Part shown: piece after piece, positions 40,763 through 49,598 of the stretch
Layout of the letters: each line of letters opens with the position of its first letter
Position numbering within the stretch: position 1 is the first letter of the stretch
Assembly (NCBI RefSeq): GCF_002208135.1
Contig: NZ_CP021646.1
Location: forward strand, 112,501 to 176,500
From: Pseudoalteromonas piscicida
GTDB lineage: Bacteria; Pseudomonadota; Gammaproteobacteria; Enterobacterales; Alteromonadaceae
Reading direction: 5' to 3'
DNA: 64,000 nucleotides
Program-made: the position numbers and the translations under genes
Notes under the pieces: generated by a model
Seen by the model: only the letters and a program-made list of their open reading frames with translations
Told to the model about the DNA's origin: nothing
Database searches by the model: none

Positions 40763-41737
40763 TTAACCTGAAGTTGCTCCCAGAGTGTCGCTGCGATGCG
40801 CTTTTACAAACTGCATCGGAGTGACACCGAATTGCTTTTTGAATGCAGCAATAAAGTTGGCAACATGGTCATAATGTGCCAAATATGCCGCTTCTCCAAT
40901 CGACAAGCCTTCAACTAACAACGCATGTCGTGCCTTATTGAGCTTGCTTTGTTTAACGTACTGTTTTGGTGTTGTGTTAAAGCTGCGTTTAAAGAAACGC
41001 TGTAAGCTGCTTAAGCTCATAGCAAGCTCTAATGCGACCTGCTCAACACTTTTTCCTTCCGACAATAAATCGATGATCTTATTTTTTTTGACCTCTATAT
41101 CTGAGTGAAAGGGCTGTTTATACATCACGTGGCTCTGGTTACTACTGTCTATCAAGTGGGGAAGAAAGCAGCTCAACCATTGCATCACAACACCTTCACA
41201 CTCCAAACGTTCAGCTAAGCTTGGTTGTTTTGGGGTTTGAAGCAGTTGTTGTGACAGCGAAATTGCTTTTGCTTGTAGCGGTAACTCAATCACTTTCGTG
41301 GTGGTAAATAGAGATTGATATTGCTGTGACAGTCTCGCAACGAGCCAGCGAGGACTGACGCTCAGTGTGACCTTTTCTACTTCTTGGTGTTTTTGCAGAT
41401 AGCGAGTAAAAGGCTCGGGTTGAGTGATGAGGTTGACAAATGCCTGAGGTGCGTTTTCAGCGCTGAAACGGTAATATTTATTCGCAACTCTAAATTCCAC
41501 AACGCCTTTAAGCAATACAGTAATGTTCACACTTGGTTGCAATTCTGCACAGCTGCTAGTTTGCTGCTGCTCGATACATTGACAGGTATGAAGTTGAAGG
41601 TCATCGCTCAATGGCAAAAAAGAGAGTCGACCAATCGCAATAAGTTGCTCAATATCAAAGCCGTTGATACGGCAGTTTAATCCGCTCGCCAATAACAACT
41701 TGTTGTTGAGCTCCGCGTTGGAAATATTCCCTTCCAT
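40763..41737 (-). CDS. AraC-family regulator of the siderophore locus (PchR-like)
   Basis: About 324 residues; ATG at 41737 chosen, GTG at 41749 possible. The N-terminal 200 residues are a poorly conserved sensor region with several Cys (CQCIEQQQTSSCAEL). The C-terminal AraC domain has VEQVALELAMSLSSLQRFFKRSFNTTPKQYVKQSKL and IGEAAYLAHYDHVANFIAAFKKQFGVTPMQFVK. It is divergent from the TonB receptor gene; the shared 13-mer GATTTTGCATAAC lies between them. By analogy with PchR, AlcR and YbtA, it may sense the siderophore and activate receptor and biosynthesis genes. That role is inferred. Confidence 0.88.
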   Translation of the reverse strand: MEGNISNAELNNKLLLASGLNCRINGFDIEQLIAIGRLSFLPLSDDLQLHTCQCIEQQQTSSCAELQPSVNITVLLKGVVEFRVANKYYRFSAENAPQAFVNLITQPEPFTRYLQKHQEVEKVTLSVSPRWLVARLSQQYQSLFTTTKVIELPLQAKAISLSQQLLQTPKQPSLAERLECEGVVMQWLSCFLPHLIDSSNQSHVMYKQPFHSDIEVKKNKIIDLLSEGKSVEQVALELAMSLSSLQRFFKRSFNTTPKQYVKQSKLNKARHALLVEGLSIGEAAYLAHYDHVANFIAAFKKQFGVTPMQFVKAHRSDTLGATSG

Positions 41738-41751
41738 AGTAAGTGCCACAA

Positions 41752-41790
41752 TTTTCTAAAACGCATAATAGATTGACGATTTTGCATAAC
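41752..41790. promoter_or_regulatory. Putative AraC-regulator box in the regulator/receptor gap
   Basis: TTTTCTAAAACGC (41752-41764) and GATTTTGCATAAC (41778-41790) repeat the blocks found before mxcE. The site lies about 40 bp before the regulator start and 80 bp before the receptor start, well placed to control both. Confidence 0.6.
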
Positions 41791-41870
41791 TAATATTCAA
41801 AATGCAACAAAAGTAAAAGTGTACAATATTGCGAGTGATTCGTATTAACATCAAAATTTAAAGGATATTT

Positions 41871-44015
41871 ATGTTGGTTTCTCGCTCTAAGCAGTTAGGC
41901 TTTCGCCCTTCAACCCTCGCTTTAGCACTCGCGGGGGTACTATCAGCACCAGCTTTGGCTGACTCAGGTGATGCAGGTAAAATAGAAAGAATAGAAGTTT
42001 GGTCGACTGCGGTAAAAACTTCTGCATTGTATTTAAAAGAACAAGAAATTGCGGATAAACAAGCAGACCATATTTCTGATTTACTTCGCTCTATTCCTGG
42101 CATTGATGTCGGTGGTGCACACTCGCTGAACCAGCGAATCACTATCCGTAGTATGGATGACAAAGATCTTAAAATTTCAATAGATGGTGCAGCACAAAAT
42201 ACTTACATGTACCACCACATGGGTAACCTTCAAATTCATGCTGATATTCTAAAGTCAGTAGATATTGAAACGGGCACTAACTCAGTAATTAACGGCGGTC
42301 TTGGTGGCTCAGTGCGGTTCGAAACAAAAGAAGCACGTGAATTGCTTTCTGGTGACGATCGCTTTGCCGTTCGTGTTTCAGCAGGGGCTGCAGACAATGC
42401 CGGGCATAATTACTCGGTAACGGGTTTTGGTTTGTTGACCAATGATGTCGACTTTCTTGCATATTACAACCATGTTGAGCGTGATAATTACGAAGTGGGT
42501 GGTGGCAAGATCTTAGACCAAAACGATGAAGTCGTTGCTGGTACTGATGGTGAGGTAAAAGGTCTTGAAGGTGAAGTTTCTGATGCGCTAATTAAATTTG
42601 GTTGGAATATTAATAACAACCAACGTCTTGCACTGAGTTTCGAGACTTATAAAGATGAAGGTGACTACAGTTATCGCCCTGATATGGGCTTAGCGACAGA
42701 TGTTGCTATTACTAATAGCTTGCAGATCCCTTTGTTATGGCCGACAGAGTTTACAAGAGACACAATTACGCTGAGCTATGATCTTAACTGGGGCGAAAAC
42801 TCTTCATTAAAGGCGAGCTTATATTCCAATACCAGTGAACTTTATCGCGACGAATCAGGTTGGTCTATGTCTCCTTCTCCTAGGTTCCAAGCGTACGCTG
42901 GAGAAGTGACGGGTGAAGCTGAAAATACGGGGCTAAATTTGCTTGGTGAAACACTGGTAACAGGGCTTTTTGCCGAAGAAGAGCATACCTTCACTTATGG
43001 TGCAGATTATGTGAAGCACGATACTCAGTACGATCTAGCTATTGCATCAGGTGGTTCAAAGCACTCTGAAGAAAGTGCGAAAAGTCTAGCCTTTTTCATT
43101 CAGGACAAAATTGATTTTGGTAATGGTTTGGCGGTTATTCCTGGTGTTAGGCACGATAGCTACGATATAGATTCAGGCACAGTGAACAATGATTATTCGG
43201 AATTTTCTTTATCATTGGCTGCTGAGTATCAATTTAATGAAAATCTAATGGTGAAGTTAAGTTCGACTGAGCTATTTAAAGGCCCAGAGATAAGTGAGGT
43301 ATTTGTTGGTGCTGGTTTAGGTGATAACCGCAATCAAGACATTGAAGCGGAAACGGGCGTTAATACCGAGTTTTCGATTGCCTATGATGGTGAAGTTGGG
43401 ACCAACAAGACACTCCGTTTAGGCGCAACGATATTCAGAACGCAAATTGACGACTATATTTTTGATAATGCAGCATTACCTGGCGGCGCACCCCGTGAAA
43501 CGTGGAAAGACAACGTCGGTGATATGACTGTAGATGGGTTTGAAGCTTATGCTGGTTTTGCGCTTGATGCGTTTTCTTTCCAGTTAACTTACTCTAACTC
43601 TGAGAGTGAACTTGATGCATTTACACAGTATGCCTCGTTAGATGATGCGCGTTTAGAGCGAGAGCAGGGTGATACTATTTCAGCTGACTTTACTTACCAA
43701 ATTACGGCGTATAACTTGACGCTGAATTGGGATTTTATGGTTGTTGATGATGTGGCACAAGGTACCGATCTCTATGGCGCAGACTTAGACAACAGTAAAG
43801 ATGGCTTCACCGTGCATAATATCAGCGCACACTGGCAGCCTGAATCAGTACCTAGTTTGCATGTTCGTCTAGGTGTAGATAATTTGTTTGATGAGTTTTA
43901 CTCTTCACAATCTTCTAAAAACGGGGTTTCTTTTCACCCAGTATTTGGTGAATTATTCCTAATGGACTATGAACCAGGAAGAAACATTAAAGCAAGTGTA
44001 TCTTACCAGTTTTAA
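41871..44015 (+). CDS. TonB-dependent siderophore receptor
   Basis: 714 residues. The signal peptide is STLALALAGVLSAPALA. The plug domain has ISDLLRSIPGIDVGG, LNQRITIRSMDDKDLKISIDGA and the ETGTNSVINGGLGGSVRFETK segment. The beta barrel ends with MDYEPGRNIKASVSYQF, whose final Phe is the outer-membrane sorting signal. TonB-box-like residues (IERIEVWSTA) follow the signal peptide. It is encoded inside the siderophore locus, divergent from its regulator, so it most likely imports ferric myxochelin/pseudochelin (the MxcH role). It carries no N-terminal signalling extension, so it does not pair with the FecI-like sigma factor in the FecA manner. Confidence 0.93.
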   Translation: MLVSRSKQLGFRPSTLALALAGVLSAPALADSGDAGKIERIEVWSTAVKTSALYLKEQEIADKQADHISDLLRSIPGIDVGGAHSLNQRITIRSMDDKDLKISIDGAAQNTYMYHHMGNLQIHADILKSVDIETGTNSVINGGLGGSVRFETKEARELLSGDDRFAVRVSAGAADNAGHNYSVTGFGLLTNDVDFLAYYNHVERDNYEVGGGKILDQNDEVVAGTDGEVKGLEGEVSDALIKFGWNINNNQRLALSFETYKDEGDYSYRPDMGLATDVAITNSLQIPLLWPTEFTRDTITLSYDLNWGENSSLKASLYSNTSELYRDESGWSMSPSPRFQAYAGEVTGEAENTGLNLLGETLVTGLFAEEEHTFTYGADYVKHDTQYDLAIASGGSKHSEESAKSLAFFIQDKIDFGNGLAVIPGVRHDSYDIDSGTVNNDYSEFSLSLAAEYQFNENLMVKLSSTELFKGPEISEVFVGAGLGDNRNQDIEAETGVNTEFSIAYDGEVGTNKTLRLGATIFRTQIDDYIFDNAALPGGAPRETWKDNVGDMTVDGFEAYAGFALDAFSFQLTYSNSESELDAFTQYASLDDARLEREQGDTISADFTYQITAYNLTLNWDFMVVDDVAQGTDLYGADLDNSKDGFTVHNISAHWQPESVPSLHVRLGVDNLFDEFYSSQSSKNGVSFHPVFGELFLMDYEPGRNIKASVSYQF

Positions 44016-44078
44016 CTGGGTTAGCACCTGCTGTTATAAACGTGTAATACCGCAGGTAAGTTAATTCCGAAAATTAAT

Positions 44079-44105
44079 ATGCCCAGTAAAATGCTGGGCA
44101 TTTTT
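44079..44105. terminator. Bidirectional terminator
   Basis: ATGCCCAG and CTGGGCAT form an 8-bp stem with a 7-base loop, followed by T5. It lies between the receptor gene and the convergent isochorismate synthase gene. Confidence 0.82.
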
Positions 44106-44117
44106 ATCGTTTTGTAG

Positions 44118-45338
44118 TTAAGCAGTTGCGCGCATCTTGATTTGGCTAAGTTGATGGTAAGTCTGATTGGATTCAAGCGCATTTAGCATGGTTGAAAGTT
44201 TTGCTTCAGTTTCTAGCCATTCAGCAGTCGGATCAGAAGCTGCGACAATACCAGCTCCCGCAAATAGTCTGGCATGATTCGCACTTATCTCACCACTGCG
44301 GATAACCACCACCCATTCACCATTTCCATGTTTGTCACACCAACCAACGATCCCTGAGAAAAAGTCACGACTTTCTCCTTCTAGTGAGTGGATCCAAGGA
44401 TAGGCATCGGCAGTCGGTTTACCGCATAGTGCAGGCGTAGGGTGTAGACGGTTGGCTAGTGCTAATACATGAGTGTTAGCGTCGGCGAGTTGACCTTCAA
44501 CCTCTGTGGACAAGTGCCACATCGTTGCTGTGCTCAGCAATGAGGGCGAGCTGGGTATGGTAAGCTTTTGACACCAAGGTTGTAAAACCTGTGACATTTC
44601 TACCAATACAACAGCATGTTCATACCGATCTTTCTTTGATGCCATTAATGCTTGTTTGAGTTTAAACTCCGTAGCCTTATCATTTGAACGTTTAGCTGAG
44701 CCTGCAAGGGGATTACTGAGAACCGCTTGCCCATGTTTGCGTAAGAGTAATTCTGGACTCACGCCCATCAAGGTGGAATTTTGTTCCGTAGGAAAAGAGA
44801 AGTGAAAACCGCTAGGGCTTTGGGTTAATAAATTTGTCAGAATGGTTTCCGGTGAAAGTGGTGCATCAAAATAGAGGTCTACTTGTTTGCCAAGAACAAT
44901 TTTTTCTAATTGTTCGTTGGCAAATAGCTTTTTGGCTTCACGTATCGCACTCTCATAGTGATGCTGTGATTGTCTATGCGAGATACGTTCAAGCGATGGC
45001 ATAGTGTCCTGCTTAAGCGTACCTTTGGCGTTTAACCATTGCTTGAAAGTCTCTTTATCATATTGGTGCGCTTGCTCAGTCACAATAAATTGAGCTTGTT
45101 GAGTTTTGCAAAATGGTAGCATACCGAATGCTATCGCATCATTGCTGCTGCACTTTGCTAGCTCTCGTTTTAACTGGCTCACTAATACATCGTGATCTTT
45201 TATCTGAGTGGTGAACCTATGATGCGGCCGTTGAGTTACGAGGCACCGTGTGCCCGAAACAAAAAAAGCTTGTTGTGATAAGTCAATGGACTCAAGCGTT
45301 GTATTGGTGGATTGCAAAGCAGATATTTCACTCAACAT
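44118..45338 (-). CDS. mxcD: Isochorismate synthase (MxcD/EntC/DhbC type)
   Basis: 406 residues, chorismate-binding family. It has EKIVLGKQVDLYFD, GVSPELLLRKHGQ, NPLAGSAKRS, LHPTPALCGKPTADAYPWI and the C-terminal RLFAGAGIVAASDPTAEWLETEAKL with the magnesium-binding Glu. It converts chorismate to isochorismate, the first step to 2,3-dihydroxybenzoate. It is transcribed separately and convergently to the receptor gene. It completes the DHB pathway with mxcF and mxcC. No Fur box is obvious in the 200 bp upstream. Confidence 0.94.
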   Translation of the reverse strand: MLSEISALQSTNTTLESIDLSQQAFFVSGTRCLVTQRPHHRFTTQIKDHDVLVSQLKRELAKCSSNDAIAFGMLPFCKTQQAQFIVTEQAHQYDKETFKQWLNAKGTLKQDTMPSLERISHRQSQHHYESAIREAKKLFANEQLEKIVLGKQVDLYFDAPLSPETILTNLLTQSPSGFHFSFPTEQNSTLMGVSPELLLRKHGQAVLSNPLAGSAKRSNDKATEFKLKQALMASKKDRYEHAVVLVEMSQVLQPWCQKLTIPSSPSLLSTATMWHLSTEVEGQLADANTHVLALANRLHPTPALCGKPTADAYPWIHSLEGESRDFFSGIVGWCDKHGNGEWVVVIRSGEISANHARLFAGAGIVAASDPTAEWLETEAKLSTMLNALESNQTYHQLSQIKMRATA

Positions 45339-45539
45339 GGTTTGTCCTCATTTCCCAGCGCTGCGGCGCAATTTTAGATACCTAGTTGACGAAGCTTGGC
45401 TGTAAATATTTAGTAAAAATGCAATAAGATGGTGCGTATTTTTAGCCTACGATTCAAAGGTAATTTGCGCTAAAAACCTCACATCCAACCCCGAGATCAG
45501 TTACTCTGTAGGGAATGCAAACCGGACGTATATACGAGC

Positions 45540-46220
45540 ATGAAAGTATTCGAAAAAATTTATCATAGGGCTGCTGAGCGTAAAGGCTCTGAGGCGGCGT
45601 TAAAAGCGAAGCTTAGTCAACCATTGAGTACCACATCGTTATTGGCATTAAGTGATGATCAATGGCTGGAAGAATTTACGCGAAAGATATTCCAAAGCGG
45701 GTTTTATTGGGCAGTGGTTGATAATAAATGGGACGGCTTTAGAGAAGTGTTTTGGCAATTCTCAATCGAGAAGCTGTTAATGATGTCTCCTGAAATGTAT
45801 GAGCAACGTAGTCAGGATGAACGGATCATTCGTAATGCTAAAAAGGTAAAAAGTATCGCTGACAATTGCCATATGATTTTTGAAGTGCAACAACAGCATG
45901 GTCGTTTTAGTGAATTCGTCGCAAACTGGCCGGAAGACAATATTGTTGGTTTGTGGCTGTACTTGAAAAAACACGGATCGAGACTTGGCGGAAATACCGG
46001 CCCTTACGCGCTTCGTGTGTTAGGTAAAGATACGTTTTTACTGAGTAAAGATGTCGAAACGGTACTACGTGCTGAGGAGATCATCGACGGTGGCTTGCAA
46101 AGTCAGAAGTCACTGCAAGCGACGCAGCAATTTTTCAATGAAATGCGTCAATATAGCGGGCTTAGCTTACAAGAGTTAAGTCAAATTGTGTCAATGAGTG
46201 TTGGTGATAATATTCGCTAG
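45540..46220 (+). CDS. DNA-3-methyladenine glycosylase I family protein
   Basis: 226 residues. Tag-like features are FTRKIFQSGFYWAVVDNKWDGFREVFWQF (family WxxF-type aromatic core), RNAKKVKSIADNCHMI, and a helical C-terminus with the Asp-containing SKDVETVLRAEEI. It would excise alkylated adenine from DNA. The zinc-binding Cys/His set of E. coli Tag is not evident, so it belongs to a divergent branch. It is followed by selO after 29 bp and may be co-transcribed. Confidence 0.82.
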   Translation: MKVFEKIYHRAAERKGSEAALKAKLSQPLSTTSLLALSDDQWLEEFTRKIFQSGFYWAVVDNKWDGFREVFWQFSIEKLLMMSPEMYEQRSQDERIIRNAKKVKSIADNCHMIFEVQQQHGRFSEFVANWPEDNIVGLWLYLKKHGSRLGGNTGPYALRVLGKDTFLLSKDVETVLRAEEIIDGGLQSQKSLQATQQFFNEMRQYSGLSLQELSQIVSMSVGDNIR

Positions 46221-46249
46221 TAAAATGCGCTAAAAATGGAGATGACAGC

Positions 46250-47671
46250 ATGGTATTTTTTCAGCCTTATCAAGGCTCTGCTCTGCTCTTTAAGGAGCAA
46301 CCAGCAAGGTTTAATCAGCCCACATTACTGCTATCCAATACGCCGTTGCTAGTTAAGCTTGAGCTAGAAAAATATGACACCACAGCGCTTGCTGAGCTGT
46401 TAAGTGGTCAGCGTCCTTTAGGCAATATTGAACCGACGAGCTTAGCTTACAGTGGCCATCAGTTTGGGCAATTTAACCCGTTACTTGGTGATGGCCGAGC
46501 GCATTTAATTGGTGGGGTAAAGCTTGATGACGGACGTCAATACGATCTGCATTTAAAAGGATCTGGAGCGACGCGATTTTCTCGAGGCGGTGATGGCTTT
46601 TGTGCGCTAGGGCCTGCGGTACGTGAGTTCATCATGAGCCAAGCGATGGTTGGCTTGGGGGTTCCAACCACAGAATGCCTTGCTGTTGTAACCACTGGAC
46701 AGCATGTTTATCGTCAAGGTGAAGTACCTGGCGCGGTTGTATGTCGTGTGGCAAAAAGTCATATCCGCATCGGTACCTTGCAATATCTGGCTACACAGCA
46801 AGATAAAGATGAGCTATGGAGCCTGCTCAACTTGCTGGGCGAGCAATTATTCGAGGGTTTTAAAGTTGAAACCGAACAGGATGTACTCGAATTGTTTCGT
46901 GAAGTGTGTGAACAGTTAGTTGACTTAGTCGTCGAGTGGATGCGGGTTGGCTTTATTCATGGCGTGATGAATACCGACAATATATTGCTAAGTGGTGAAA
47001 CGATAGACTTTGGTCCTTGCGCAATGATGGAAAGGTTTGATTTTAACGCCGTGTTTAGCTCTATCGACCGCCAAGGCCGCTATGCGTTTGGTAATCAGCC
47101 AAACATCATGAATTGGAACTGTGCACGACTTGCCGAGGCTCTATTGGTGTTGTGCCAGGATGAGCAGTCAGGAATTGACGCATTTAGTCAAATTTTGGCG
47201 GAGTTTTCTGAGTCGTTTAATCGCAAGTACAAAGATATGTGGGCGGCTAAGCTTGGTATTGATGAGTGGAGCGACGCAGACGACATTCTTCTTGCTGATT
47301 TACTCAAGTTGATGACGGAGCATGAACTAGACTTTACCAATACCTTTGCGGCACTAACCAATGGCTTGCTTGGTCACCCAAATAAAGCCTTATCCGTGCC
47401 AACGGAGTTGGAGAGCTGGCAGCGACAATGGGCGCAAAGGCGTGCTCCCGATGACGTTGCGGCTAACTTGATGAGTCAAGCTAACCCGATACTTATCCCC
47501 CGTAATGCGTTGGTGGAAGCTGAGATTGCGCTATTTAATCAGCAAGGAATGAGTCAAACGCTAGAGGATTGGCTAATAGCGTTGATGTCGCCCTATGATT
47601 ACAAAGACTACCCCGAGTCGTGGACTAGTGCGTCTACACCGGCCCACTACCAAACTTTTTGTGGAACCTAA
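46250..47671 (+). CDS. selO: Protein adenylyltransferase SelO (YdiU)
   Basis: 473 residues, a pseudokinase-fold protein. It has YSGHQFGQFNPLLGDGRAHLIGG, LHLKGSGATRFSRGGDG, AVREFIMSQAMVGLGVPTTECLAVV, the catalytic-like segment VGFIHGVMNTDNILLSGETIDFGPCAMM, and GNQPNIMNWNCARLAEALL. SelO transfers AMP to protein Ser/Thr/Tyr residues in the redox stress response. The C-terminal Sec/Cys conserved in many homologues is present as Cys in the final residues (QTFCGT). The stop codon abuts the ABC transporter start, so they are co-translated. Confidence 0.95.
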   Translation: MVFFQPYQGSALLFKEQPARFNQPTLLLSNTPLLVKLELEKYDTTALAELLSGQRPLGNIEPTSLAYSGHQFGQFNPLLGDGRAHLIGGVKLDDGRQYDLHLKGSGATRFSRGGDGFCALGPAVREFIMSQAMVGLGVPTTECLAVVTTGQHVYRQGEVPGAVVCRVAKSHIRIGTLQYLATQQDKDELWSLLNLLGEQLFEGFKVETEQDVLELFREVCEQLVDLVVEWMRVGFIHGVMNTDNILLSGETIDFGPCAMMERFDFNAVFSSIDRQGRYAFGNQPNIMNWNCARLAEALLVLCQDEQSGIDAFSQILAEFSESFNRKYKDMWAAKLGIDEWSDADDILLADLLKLMTEHELDFTNTFAALTNGLLGHPNKALSVPTELESWQRQWAQRRAPDDVAANLMSQANPILIPRNALVEAEIALFNQQGMSQTLEDWLIALMSPYDYKDYPESWTSASTPAHYQTFCGT

Positions 47672-49450
47672 ATGGCAGAACAGCAGCTTTCTTGGCAAGA
47701 AATTAAACGCAAAGTCCTTGAGCACAAACGGCCGCTTATTAAGGCGCATATCATCGCCTTATTTGCCGCGTTGGTGAGTGTACCTATCCCTTTGATGATG
47801 CCGTTGTTGGTAGACGAAGTCTTACTAGACACACCCGGCAGAGCAGTGGCTTGGATGAACTCAGTATTACCCGAGCAATGGCATGGCCCTAGTGGCTATA
47901 TCGTGGTTATTTTGTTGGCTGTAATAACCATGCGCTTGGCCAGCTTGGTGCTCGGGGTGATGCAGTCACGCCAGTTTACGATTATTGGCAAGGACATTAG
48001 TTATCAAATCCGTGAGCGCTTACTTACGCATTTACCTAAAGTTCAACTTAAGGAGTACGAAAGCCAAGGTGGCGCAGCAATTAGTTCTCGTTGTATTACT
48101 GATGTGGAAACTTTGGATAAGTTTATCAGCCAAACCTTGTCGCGCTTCTTAATCGGGTTACTCACAATCATTGGCACTGCGGCGATTTTGCTTTGGATTG
48201 ATTGGATGTTGGGGCTGGTGATCCTGTTGCTCAATCCGGCGGTCATCTATTTTTCTCGGCAGTTTGGCAAACATGTTAAAGAGCTGAAAAAGGAAGAGAA
48301 TGCTGCATTTGAAGCACTGCAAACTTCACTCGTCGAGACGTTAGATGCTATTTCTCAGCTAAAAGCCGTTCGTCGAGAGGGTAACTACTTTGAACAAGTT
48401 AAAGTCGCAGCCAAAGACCTTAAACATTACGCAGTGCAGTCACAATGGAAAACGGATGCCGTTAACCGCTTAAGCTTTACCGTGTTTTTGGTGGGGTTCG
48501 AGTTTTTCCGTGCCGTTGCTATGTTTATGGTGGTGTTTTCTGATTTAACGGTCGGCCAGATATTTGCGGTATTTGGTTACCTTTGGTTTATGATGGGGCC
48601 TGTGCAGGAAATTCTTGGTATTCAATATGCGTACTATGGTGCCTCGGCAGCGCTTAGCAGGTTAAATCAGGTTTTTAATTTTGCGACAGAAGCACAATAT
48701 CCCGCTACGAAAACCGTCTTTGATTCATCTCAGGTTGATATCAAATTTGCCAATATAGACTTCGCTTACGTTGCAGAGCAACCCGTGCTCAAACAGGTGT
48801 CTTTGCATATTCCAGCAGGGAAGAAAGTAGCGTTAGTAGCGGTGTCTGGAGGTGGAAAATCTACTTTGGTGCAATTGCTTTTGGGGTTGTATGAAAAACA
48901 AAGTGGCGAGATTCATATAAATGACACCCCAGTAGAGCAAATTGGTTACGAAGCAGTGCGAGATAATATAGTGACCGTACTGCAGCAGCCGATACTCTTT
49001 AATACCAGCATCCGTGAAAATCTAGCAATGGGAAGAGAGGTATCAGACCAAATACTTTGGCAGGCACTCCGAGTTGCAGAGCTAGCCGATACCGTACTTG
49101 CTCTGGCTGACAAGTTAGATGCGCAAGTTGGTCGCAACGGGATTAAATTGTCCGGAGGACAGAAGCAAAGGTTAGCCATTGCAAGGATGGTCGTTGCTGA
49201 CCCTAAAGTGGTGGTGCTGGATGAAGCAACCTCGGCACTTGATATTGAGACTGAGGCAAAAATTCATCGCAACTTGCAAGCGTTTTTGGCTGACAGAACG
49301 ACTTTGATTATTGCACATCGACTGAGCGCAATAAAACAAGCCGACTTAATTTATGTTTTAGATGATGGTGAAGTGTCCCAGTATGGAGAACATAAGGATT
49401 TGTTAAAGGAACAGGGTCTGTACCAAATCCTATTTGGTCATCAAAATTAA
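47672..49450 (+). CDS. ABC transporter, fused permease and ATPase (exporter type)
   Basis: 592 residues. The N-terminal six-helix exporter domain (about 20-320) contains IIALFAALVSVPIPLMMPLLVDEVLL. The C-terminal ATPase has a Walker A reading AVSGGGKST, in which the usual first Gly is Ala. It also has a Q-loop, the signature LSGGQKQRLAIARM, Walker B VVVLDEATSALD and the switch His in LIIAHRLSAI. It is homologous to MsbA/MDR-like half-transporters that export lipids, peptides or drugs as dimers. Its start is immediately after selO. Substrate unknown. Confidence 0.9.
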   Translation: MAEQQLSWQEIKRKVLEHKRPLIKAHIIALFAALVSVPIPLMMPLLVDEVLLDTPGRAVAWMNSVLPEQWHGPSGYIVVILLAVITMRLASLVLGVMQSRQFTIIGKDISYQIRERLLTHLPKVQLKEYESQGGAAISSRCITDVETLDKFISQTLSRFLIGLLTIIGTAAILLWIDWMLGLVILLLNPAVIYFSRQFGKHVKELKKEENAAFEALQTSLVETLDAISQLKAVRREGNYFEQVKVAAKDLKHYAVQSQWKTDAVNRLSFTVFLVGFEFFRAVAMFMVVFSDLTVGQIFAVFGYLWFMMGPVQEILGIQYAYYGASAALSRLNQVFNFATEAQYPATKTVFDSSQVDIKFANIDFAYVAEQPVLKQVSLHIPAGKKVALVAVSGGGKSTLVQLLLGLYEKQSGEIHINDTPVEQIGYEAVRDNIVTVLQQPILFNTSIRENLAMGREVSDQILWQALRVAELADTVLALADKLDAQVGRNGIKLSGGQKQRLAIARMVVADPKVVVLDEATSALDIETEAKIHRNLQAFLADRTTLIIAHRLSAIKQADLIYVLDDGEVSQYGEHKDLLKEQGLYQILFGHQN

Positions 49451-49598
49451 TTCATAAATAGCAAAAATTCCTTATGTAACGTTAAGTAAACATTAATAGA
49501 CGAGCTAATATTATCTATGCAACGTAATCGGTAGACGCATTTTCTGATAGACTATCCGAGTCAATACTCAATGCGTTAACTAACAGAGATGGGAAGGA

